Shown piece by piece: positions 57,459 through 64,000 of a stretch of DNA of 64,000 nucleotides. Position 1 is the first letter of the stretch. Every line of letters starts with the position of its first letter. The notes below the pieces were generated by a model, which worked only from the letters and a program-made list of their open reading frames with translations, made no database searches and was not told the DNA's origin. Source of the DNA: Sulfitobacter sp. S190. GTDB taxonomy: Bacteria > Pseudomonadota > Alphaproteobacteria > Rhodobacterales > Rhodobacteraceae. The translations under genes and the position numbers were made by a program. Where the stretch lies: NCBI RefSeq assembly GCF_025141935.1, contig NZ_CP081125.1, positions 32,153 to 96,152 of the forward strand. Direction: 5' to 3'.

Positions 57459-58744
57459 TGGCCTTGTCGGATCAAGACGTTCTCGAATTTGTCGGCGAGA
57501 ACCCGGGTGCCGGACGCGATGCCATCCGGAGGGGCGTTGCAAGGGATGTGAGCGAAACCACTATATGGCGTCTCTTGAAGCGCATGGTGGAGGAAGGTCG
57601 CCTCGAGGTATCTGGCAAGGGCAGGGCGACGGGATACAGGATCGCCGGGGGTGCGGTCGTCCGGGCGCATTTGTCGACGCCGTACAACAGGCGAGCACCG
57701 GTGTCCTATCGACCGGAGTTTCTCGACGCGTACGTCCCGGAAAAGACATGGTACCTGTCTGCATCAGACCGCAAAAGGCTGTTGGAGGCCGGTCGCCCAC
57801 AGGGAGGCGCAATTCCAGCCGGAACATACGCACGTCGGATCCTTGAACAGCTTCTGGTCGATCTCAGTTGGGCGTCGTCCAGGATGGAGGGGAACACCTA
57901 CGACATTCTGCAGACTGAGCGACTGATCAGGTTTGGCGAAGAAGCTGCGGGGAAGGATCGAAAAGAAGCCCTGATGATCCTCAACCACAAGGAAGCTATC
58001 CAGTATGTCGTCCACAATCTCGATGAGATCGGGCTTCGGCGTCCGGATCTGTTCGCGATCCATGCGCTGCTCTCAGACGGTCTTTTGGCGGACCCGGCCA
58101 TGTCGGGCCGGTTGCGTGCGATGCCGGTCGGGATCTCGCACTCGAGCTATCGACCGCTCGATGATGCGGTCACGATCGCAGAGGAATTCGACATCCTGCT
58201 GCACAAGGCTGCGCAGATCACCGATCCGTTCGAGCAGTCCTTCTTCCTCTTGGTGCACATCCCGTATCTCCAGGCTTTTGCCGACGTCAACAAGCGGACT
58301 TCACGCGTGGCCTCGAACATCCCACTTCTGAAATCGGATCTTGCGCCGATGTCTTTCACGACGATGGAGGACAGCGATTACATCGACGGGCTCATCGGGG
58401 TCTACGAACTGAACAACGTCTCGTTGCTGCGCGATGTCTACATAGACGCGTATCTGGCTTCCGCCGAAAAGTACCGAATTCTCCGCGCTGAGGTGGAGAG
58501 CCCGGAAAAAGCGGCTTTGGCCTATCGGGAGTTTGTTCGCTCAGCCGTCCGGCGCTGTGTTCTCGAATTCAAGGAGTTCCGAAACGATGCGGTGAATGAG
58601 ATGGCTTTGGCTGCTGGCGTGCCCGATGCTGATCGAGCGGATGTCGTCGCATACGTCCGTGAGCAGATCGCAGGGCTCCATGAAGGCAACGTAATCCGCT
58701 ATCGGCTGAAACCAGATGATCTGGAAGGAATGAACCTAAGCTAG
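57458..58744 (+). CDS. Fic-family protein with N-terminal winged helix, degenerate active site
   Basis: A ~428-residue protein: winged-helix DNA-binding region (residues 1-62, VSETTIWRLLKRMVEEGRLEVSG), an inhibitory-type motif SSRMEGN (S140-E144-G145) and a Fic core. Where active Fic proteins have HPFxDGNGRxxR, this has QAFADVNKRTSR (272-283), so the catalytic His is Gln while the nucleotide-binding residues remain. A longer frame from TTG 57392 exists, but ATG 57458 is preferred. It is upstream of the Shango-like genes and may act as their regulator instead of as an AMP transferase. Confidence 0.82.
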   Translation: MALSDQDVLEFVGENPGAGRDAIRRGVARDVSETTIWRLLKRMVEEGRLEVSGKGRATGYRIAGGAVVRAHLSTPYNRRAPVSYRPEFLDAYVPEKTWYLSASDRKRLLEAGRPQGGAIPAGTYARRILEQLLVDLSWASSRMEGNTYDILQTERLIRFGEEAAGKDRKEALMILNHKEAIQYVVHNLDEIGLRRPDLFAIHALLSDGLLADPAMSGRLRAMPVGISHSSYRPLDDAVTIAEEFDILLHKAAQITDPFEQSFFLLVHIPYLQAFADVNKRTSRVASNIPLLKSDLAPMSFTTMEDSDYIDGLIGVYELNNVSLLRDVYIDAYLASAEKYRILRAEVESPEKAALAYREFVRSAVRRCVLEFKEFRNDAVNEMALAAGVPDADRADVVAYVREQIAGLHEGNVIRYRLKPDDLEGMNLS

Positions 58745-58795
58745 ATCGTCGATCAAACTGGACCGAGGAACTTCAACGCATCAATAGCGCATTCA

Positions 58796-58821
58796 ATCAT
58801 TGCGATAGTCGTTGCAATGAT
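58796..58821. promoter_or_regulatory. Inverted repeat ATCATTGC-N10-GCAATGAT before the defence genes
   Basis: Perfect 8-base arms (58796-58803, 58814-58821), 40 bases before the TerB-domain gene. It contains GTCGTTGCA, similar to the ATCGTTTCA repeats before the Fic gene. A candidate operator for the locus. Confidence 0.45.
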
Positions 58822-58860
58822 GGGCATCCAAAATAGTGTAGTGCGGAGAGGGTTCTGTTA

Positions 58861-61404
58861 ATGTCTTCAATATTCAAGTTTTTTCGAATTACATTCTTCC
58901 TCGTTCTGTATTTCTTTTTGTGCGTGGTCGTGGTGACCACAATGCTTCAGGATTGGCCGGACGGCGGCCAGATGCTGTTTGCGTTCGGTGTTCCTGTCAT
59001 TCTCGTGTGGTGGCAGGAAAAACGGAGATCGCGGAAAGTCGCTGCACAAGCGCAAGCCAAGGGAAGTTCCGAAAACCGAACATACCGATCTGAGCCGAAA
59101 GTCCGGCCAAGTGCCAATGACAAACGTATCGAGCGTGAGCGCGGACGAACTCGCGAAGCCAATGTTTCCAAAGCATCGGCTGCGACTAAAGCCTATTCCC
59201 CACCGAAGCAGGACTACGCCGAGATCGTTCGCGCTGGAAAGTCTGCTGCGCCCGCTCTTGCGGCAGCCGCTGAAAGAAAAAAATCTGGACGAGTTGCATC
59301 GAGCAGGTTGTCCCGAACAAAGAAGAGTGGATGGGTCCCGTCTACCGAAACTGCCAGCGTGGCCGGCCGCAACATCGGCGGGATGGTCTATGTCGGTACA
59401 CCTCCCTTGCTGAACTCCTACGGGTATCGCGACAAATGCCGGGCCTATATCGATCCGTCCCTTTCGGTCGCACGCTCAGGCACGGACAAGGCTGGCGATG
59501 GCATGCCGTATTGGCCTGGATACTCGGATATTTCACCTCAGTGCCGGGCGACCTACCTCGACTGGTTGGCCAGCGGGCGAAACGATGCCTCCTATAACCC
59601 CGGCTACATGTTCCTTTATTTCTATGGGCTGGAGCGTCGCTTCTTCGTCGATCAGTCAAATGTAGATGCCAATGATATCGTACAAGAAGTTCGGCGGCTC
59701 CAGTCGCTTTACTCTGACAACCACTCCGTCAGGCGCTATTTGGGTGAGTTCCTCGACATTGCGATGCTTGCTGAAACCGACCTCGACGCTATCGAGCCGA
59801 TTTTTGAGAAGCAGGGCTGGGAATTGCCGTTCTCACTCAAATACGCAATCGGAGCTCGGATCGACAAAGGTGCAAACCTGACGGCTGACTGGCTGCTAAG
59901 TTGGTTCATATGCCATCCCGAAGGCAATCTGAGAACTCCCGCGACGCGGTGCCGTGACGAGTTCATCGCCCTATTCCGCATGCGATTTGATCAACGATTT
60001 CCGGACGGACTTAAAGTTACCAAGCCTAGGAAGAAGCTCACGGCGTCCTATCGGGCCGCTTCCAGCGAGTTTCAGGGGTCCGCCAACCCAACCGTGGATG
60101 GCAAGCCTGTCCCGGATATTTCCGGCCTGCGCAAACCGATCGAGATTGCCCGGGAGCTGGCTGATGAGGTGATGAACGATCTCGACAAGCTCAGTCGCTT
60201 CCTGGGCCGAAATCCTGATGGCCGCGGAAGCGTTGAAGCGCATGCCTTGATGCCCACTGAACTTTGGGAGGCCTTCCCATCCGAGGAAATGGACCGCTTG
60301 AAATCCTGGGCAAGCGATATCGTCGATCGAGGGGGATTGGTGCCGCTTAAGGAGCTGATCGGACGTCTGGAGGGAGAAACGAACGAGAAAATCGGGAAAC
60401 GGCAGATGACAGGAGCGGCCGACGCGCTCGCGCGCCTCGGTTTTGGTCTCGCACCTGACCCTCGGTTTGCACTCCGATCACCCAAAGCGGAAGAGCCCGT
60501 TGTGCTGTTTAGCCTGGGTGAACCCATCGAAAGACTGGAGGAAGTTTCCGACAGCTATCGAAGCGCCTTGATGGAATTGGCACTTGGATCGTTCGTCGCC
60601 CATGCGGATGGTCGCATCGCGGAGCCTGAACGCAGGGCGCTGGAAGGTCAGGTTTCTGACGCGGCCCTCAGCAATCAGGAACTCCGCAGGCTGCGCGCAA
60701 ACCTTGAATGGTTCCTGGCTGTGCCGCCGGACATGACGCTTCTGCGGCGCAAATTGAAAGATGTGGGCCAAGACAGCCAGGCCGCTTTGCGCGCAGCACT
60801 GGTTAGTGCAGCACATGCTGATGGAATTATTCACTCCGACGAAGTCGCAAGCATCGAGAAAATCTACAAGGCTTTGGGCCTCGATCCTGCGCTAGCATAC
60901 TCGGACCTGCATGCTGGTGAAGTTGCGGATGGTCCTCGCGCTGTTCGTGCCTCGCAACCGGGTCGTCCGGGTGAAGCGATACCCCATCTTGAAAAAGCCA
61001 ACGGACCCAAACTCGACGCGTCGCGGATCGCAGCAATCCGTTCGGACACTGAGCGGGTGTCGTCTGTCCTGGGCCAGATTTTCGATGTCGAAGAAGAAGA
61101 AAGCGGTGTTTCCGGACCTGCCTACCAAAGTCAGCTGGCAGGGCTGGACCCAAAACACGACGCCCTTGTCCTTGAACTGGTAACTCGGGAGCATTGGTCT
61201 GAAACCGAGTTCGAGACGATCTGCGCCTCGCACGGCTTGATGGCGTCTGGGGCTTTGGAAGTCGTGAACGAATGGGCTTTTGAGATCTATGATGAAGCGC
61301 TTCTTGACGAGTATGATGGATATGACGTGTCTCCGAAGATTGCGGAGGCAGTAAAAGAAAAGATGAGTGCGGATGGCAGGGATGTCGAAGTTGAAACCAC
61401 GTGA
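58861..61404 (+). CDS. sngA: TerB-domain protein, Shango-like component A
   Basis: An 847-residue protein. Two membrane helices (~8-28, ~36-52) and a basic, disordered linker (53-150) precede the TerB_N domain (~155-260: GMVYVGTPPLLNSYGYRDKCRAY, then YFYGLERRFFVDQ). A central helical region follows, then a TerB (TerB-like) helical domain ~575-690 (LGSFVAHADGRIAEPERRALE; AAHADGIIHSDEVASIEKIY) and a TerB_C-like end. The gene order TerB, ATPase, helicase matches Shango, an anti-phage system. The N-terminal membrane anchor suggests the complex sits at the membrane. Its stop overlaps the next gene. Confidence 0.85.
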   Translation: MSSIFKFFRITFFLVLYFFLCVVVVTTMLQDWPDGGQMLFAFGVPVILVWWQEKRRSRKVAAQAQAKGSSENRTYRSEPKVRPSANDKRIERERGRTREANVSKASAATKAYSPPKQDYAEIVRAGKSAAPALAAAAERKKSGRVASSRLSRTKKSGWVPSTETASVAGRNIGGMVYVGTPPLLNSYGYRDKCRAYIDPSLSVARSGTDKAGDGMPYWPGYSDISPQCRATYLDWLASGRNDASYNPGYMFLYFYGLERRFFVDQSNVDANDIVQEVRRLQSLYSDNHSVRRYLGEFLDIAMLAETDLDAIEPIFEKQGWELPFSLKYAIGARIDKGANLTADWLLSWFICHPEGNLRTPATRCRDEFIALFRMRFDQRFPDGLKVTKPRKKLTASYRAASSEFQGSANPTVDGKPVPDISGLRKPIEIARELADEVMNDLDKLSRFLGRNPDGRGSVEAHALMPTELWEAFPSEEMDRLKSWASDIVDRGGLVPLKELIGRLEGETNEKIGKRQMTGAADALARLGFGLAPDPRFALRSPKAEEPVVLFSLGEPIERLEEVSDSYRSALMELALGSFVAHADGRIAEPERRALEGQVSDAALSNQELRRLRANLEWFLAVPPDMTLLRRKLKDVGQDSQAALRAALVSAAHADGIIHSDEVASIEKIYKALGLDPALAYSDLHAGEVADGPRAVRASQPGRPGEAIPHLEKANGPKLDASRIAAIRSDTERVSSVLGQIFDVEEEESGVSGPAYQSQLAGLDPKHDALVLELVTREHWSETEFETICASHGLMASGALEVVNEWAFEIYDEALLDEYDGYDVSPKIAEAVKEKMSADGRDVEVETT

Positions 61405-62689
61405 ACGCGATGCAATTGTACAGGCCCTTCGAGCCGGGGTCGTGCCCAAGCTCGGTTTGCGCCATATCCAGGTCGGCCGCGTCCGGGAGATTGAAGAGCT
61501 CGTCAAGGACATGGACCGGATATCCGATGGCGGATCGGCAATCCGATTCATCATCGGGGAATACGGATCGGGCAAGACATTCTTCATGAACCTGATCCGC
61601 CTCGTCGCCTTGGAGAAAGGCCTGGTCGTCATGTTCGCGGATCTGGCGCCGGATCGCCGCATTCACGCGACCGGCGGGCAAGCCCGAAGGCTTTATGCAG
61701 AGATGGCCCGAAATCTGTCGACGCGGACAAAGCCAGACGGCGGGGCATTGGCCAGCGTGGTGGAGAGGTTTGTCAGCCAGGCTCACCGAGATGCCGAAGA
61801 ACGGGATTTGCCAACAGGGTCTATCATTCGTGAACGCCTTGGCCACTTTGAAGAGCTTACCGGGGGGTTTGAGTTCGCTGAAGTCATCCGTCGATATTGG
61901 GAAGGCCATGAGACCGGCGACGACGAGTTGAAATCCGCGGCCCTGAGGTGGCTGCGCGGTGAATTCGCGACACGCACCGACGCGCGCAAGGCGCTTGGTG
62001 TGCGAACGATCATCGACGACGCCAGTGTCTATGACCATCTGAAGCTGATGTCGGCATTCGTGTGCGAGGCCGGCTACAAAGGATTGCTGGTCGGCCTCGA
62101 CGAGATGGTGAATCTCTACAAGCTCACCTCGTCGCAAGCGCGCAATGCAAACTACGAACAGATCCTCCGGATTCTGAATGATGTGTTGCAAGGTAGTGCC
62201 GAGAACCTCGGATTTCTAATGGGCGGGACCCCGGAGTTTCTGATGAACACCCGTCGAGGGCTATACAGTTACGAAGCCCTTCAATCGCGTTTGGCCGAGA
62301 ACACCTTCGCGCGAGACGGATTGATCGACCTTTCAGGACCGGTTGTCCGGCTGGCCAGTCTGACCCCTGAAGACCTCTTCGTTCTTTTGGCCAATGTCCG
62401 GCGGATCATGCAGGAAGATGCCGGAGCTTTACCGGACGACGCGCTCGAGGCCTTCATGGCGCATTGCTCGGACCGGATCGGTGAAGCTTACTTTCGCACC
62501 CCGCGCAATACGGTGACGGCCTTCGTGAACCTGCTTTCCGTGCTTGAGCAAAACCCCGGTATCGAGTGGAGCGATCTGATCGAACAGATTGAAGTCTCCG
62601 AAGACCTCGGCGAAGACATGACCGAGGTAGACGAGTCGACTGGCGCCCAAGACCCCGGTGACGATGACCTGATCAGCTTCAAGCTCTGA
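61382..62689 (+). CDS. sngB: P-loop ATPase (DUF2791/BrxD-like), Shango-like component B
   Basis: A ~435-residue AAA-type ATPase with Walker A GEYGSGKT (59-66) and Walker B LLVGLDEM, opening RERDAIVQALRAGVVPKLGLRHIQVGR, typical of the family that includes BrxD. The acidic tail (DDDLISFKL) is short. GTG 61367 and ATG 61373 are alternative starts; ATG 61382 gives the family N terminus and overlaps the upstream gene by 23 bases. It is predicted to load or drive the helicase on phage DNA. Confidence 0.86.
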   Translation: MSKLKPRERDAIVQALRAGVVPKLGLRHIQVGRVREIEELVKDMDRISDGGSAIRFIIGEYGSGKTFFMNLIRLVALEKGLVVMFADLAPDRRIHATGGQARRLYAEMARNLSTRTKPDGGALASVVERFVSQAHRDAEERDLPTGSIIRERLGHFEELTGGFEFAEVIRRYWEGHETGDDELKSAALRWLRGEFATRTDARKALGVRTIIDDASVYDHLKLMSAFVCEAGYKGLLVGLDEMVNLYKLTSSQARNANYEQILRILNDVLQGSAENLGFLMGGTPEFLMNTRRGLYSYEALQSRLAENTFARDGLIDLSGPVVRLASLTPEDLFVLLANVRRIMQEDAGALPDDALEAFMAHCSDRIGEAYFRTPRNTVTAFVNLLSVLEQNPGIEWSDLIEQIEVSEDLGEDMTEVDESTGAQDPGDDDLISFKL

Positions 62690-62694
62690 CGCCG

Positions 62695-64000
62695 ATGAGC
62701 AGTGCGTTCGACAAACTGGCGAGGCCTGTGCAGAAATGGATTCGCCAGAAAGGATGGCGCGAACTTCGCGACATCCAGGCGCGATCCATCCGGACGATCT
62801 GCGAAACCAATGCCGATTTGATCGCTGCGGCTTCCACGGCGGGCGGAAAGACTGAGGCGGCGTTTCTGCCATTGATTTCACAGGTGCTTGACGAGCCGTC
62901 GGGCGGCACCGGCTTCGACCTGCTCTACATCGGTCCGCTGAAAGCTCTGATCACGGACCAGGCCATGCGGCTGGAGGACATCTGCCAAGAAGCAGAGCTT
63001 CCGGTTGTTCCCTGGCACGGGGATGTCTCGCAATCGATCAAGACGCGCGCGTTGAAATCTCCAAAAGGGATTCTTCTGATAACCCCAGAGTCCCTTGAGG
63101 CGCTTTTTATTCGTCGCGGTTTGGAAATTGCCCGCTTGTTTGGGGCCACGCGGGCGGTCGTGATCGACGAACTGCACACAGTTCTGGATAGCGAACGTGG
63201 TGTCCAGCTTCGTTCACTGCTCACAAGGCTCGAGCTCGCGATAAAGCGCCCAATCCGTCGGATAGGTCTGTCAGCGACACTGGGCGACATGGACCTCGCC
63301 AAGGCCTATCTTCGTCCTGATGCCGCAAACGTTGTCGAGCTGATCGAAGCAGATAGCGGCGAGGCTGAATTGAGGCTCCAGCTTCGCGGCTACCTCTCCG
63401 GCGATGAAGATGAAAACAGCCCGTCCACAACGGACGCAATTGCAGCCCATCTGTTCAAGCATCTTCGAGGCAGCGACAACCTGGTCTTCGCCGGAGCACG
63501 ACAATGGGTCGAGATTTATGCGGATCGATTGCGGGAGCTTTGCGAACGGGAAGGCCTGCCGCAGGAATTTTATCCCCATCACGCGAGCCTCTCCCGCGAA
63601 CACCGTGATTTCGTCGAGCGCCGTCTAAAGGACGCCGCAATACCGACAACTGCCGTCTGTACGTCGACGCTCGAACTTGGAATCGACATCGGTGATGTGA
63701 CCTGTGTAGCCCAAATCGGCGCACCATTCAGCGTCGCGGCTTTGCGGCAACGGCTCGGGCGATCAGGCCGGCGAGAAGGACAACCGGCCATTCTCAGGCA
63801 GTACGCTGTCGAAGCCAAGTTGACGCCGGAGAGCAGTTTCGTGGATCGCCTTCGCCTCGGCTTGATCAGGTCCATCGCGATGATAGACCTGCTGTTGGAA
63901 GGCTGGTGCGAACCGCCAAAACCTCAGGCGCTTCATCTCTCGACGCTCGTCCATCAGATACTGTCGGTCATCGCGCAGCGCGGCGGTGCGTCTGCAAGTG
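62695..64000 (+). CDS. sngC: Lhr/BrxHI-like superfamily 2 helicase, Shango-like component C, 3' partial
   Basis: The gene starts with ATG 62695, five bases after the ATPase stop, and runs off the window at 64000 after ~435 codons. Visible helicase motifs in order are Q motif (RDIQARS), Walker A ASTAGGKT (46-53), DELH box (VVIDELHTV), SAT (GLSATLGD), motif V (TSTLELGIDIGDV) and motif VI QRLGRSGRR. The helicase core is complete; the missing C-terminal part is the Lhr-type accessory region. Confidence 0.9.
   Translation, partial: MSSAFDKLARPVQKWIRQKGWRELRDIQARSIRTICETNADLIAAASTAGGKTEAAFLPLISQVLDEPSGGTGFDLLYIGPLKALITDQAMRLEDICQEAELPVVPWHGDVSQSIKTRALKSPKGILLITPESLEALFIRRGLEIARLFGATRAVVIDELHTVLDSERGVQLRSLLTRLELAIKRPIRRIGLSATLGDMDLAKAYLRPDAANVVELIEADSGEAELRLQLRGYLSGDEDENSPSTTDAIAAHLFKHLRGSDNLVFAGARQWVEIYADRLRELCEREGLPQEFYPHHASLSREHRDFVERRLKDAAIPTTAVCTSTLELGIDIGDVTCVAQIGAPFSVAALRQRLGRSGRREGQPAILRQYAVEAKLTPESSFVDRLRLGLIRSIAMIDLLLEGWCEPPKPQALHLSTLVHQILSVIAQRGGASAS

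Noticed and set aside
60827..62191. A 454-codon minus-strand frame opposite the TerB and ATPase genes
   Set aside because: Antisense to genes with clear P-loop and TerB motifs; no recognisable domain.

Overview
The window reads as part of a large, low-copy, self-transmissible RepABC plasmid (or chromid) from an alphaproteobacterium, most likely of the Rhodobacteraceae/Roseobacter group. The reasons are a complete repA-repB-repC cassette with an antisense RNA between repB and repC, an Agrobacterium-type VirB/VirD4 conjugation apparatus, GC-rich codon use, and many product types common on roseobacter plasmids. I found no rRNA, tRNA, CRISPR array, transposase or complete insertion sequence. The window opens inside one gene (DUF2493 protein) and closes inside another (a helicase).

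Layout. 1-0.9 kb: 3' part of a DUF2493 protein. 0.9-6.4 kb: mobilisation module, with a cluster of inverted repeats that is the best oriT candidate, a MobC-like accessory protein, a VirD2-type relaxase and the VirD4 coupling protein. 6.9-10.9 kb: mercury/zinc/cadmium resistance (merT-merF-GDCCxxC under a MerR regulator, two cation-diffusion-facilitator pumps, a CmtR-like ArsR regulator and a second MerR regulator). 10.9-18.2 kb: copper resistance (Crp-like regulator, His-rich periplasmic proteins, DUF411 protein, cytochrome c, CopC, CopD, multicopper oxidase, CsoR, DUF305 protein, glutaredoxin-MauE fusion) with two matching CsoR-type operators. 18.4-30.3 kb: the virB operon on the minus strand, including a 55-residue VirB7-like lipoprotein and a lytic transglycosylase that appears to be built into a VirB5-like protein. 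30.4-35.3 kb: small regulators, an HxlR-controlled reductase/RidA pair, a luciferase-like oxidoreductase, a truncated haemoglobin, a one-helix membrane protein and a hexameric tyrosine-coordinated haem protein. 35.4-44.2 kb: aldehyde dehydrogenase with its DUF779 partner, an NsrR-like Rrf2 regulator, two paralogous acyl-CoA-dehydrogenase-like proteins flanking a GAF/Fis regulator, a 2Fe-2S ferredoxin and both electron-transfer-flavoprotein subunits. 44.5-49.7 kb: hypothetical genes and an iron-type ABC transporter whose ATPase is convergent to the permease. 49.7-57.1 kb: replication/partition (repABC, two parS-like palindromes, ctRNA), a tyrosine recombinase, a DUF1403 protein and an ScpB-like protein. 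57.1-64 kb: a Fic/HTH protein followed by a three-gene locus (TerB-domain protein, P-loop ATPase, Lhr-like helicase) whose make-up matches the Shango anti-phage system.

How it works together. VirD2, MobC and VirD4 would process and deliver plasmid DNA into the VirB channel. They are separated from the virB operon by about 12 kb of metal-resistance genes, which suggests that this cargo was inserted between the two halves of the transfer machinery. RepA/RepB acting on the two palindromes would partition the plasmid, while the antisense RNA limits RepC. The middle of the plasmid carries cargo for metal, nitrosative/aldehyde and iron stress plus an uncharacterised ETF-linked oxidation pathway. 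The right end carries phage defence. The least understood parts are the acyl-CoA-dehydrogenase-like/ETF cluster with its AcoR-like regulator lacking an AAA+ domain, the VirB5/transglycosylase fusion, and the Fic gene with its repeated upstream motif next to the defence locus. All calls are from reading the sequence; no database search or alignment was run.
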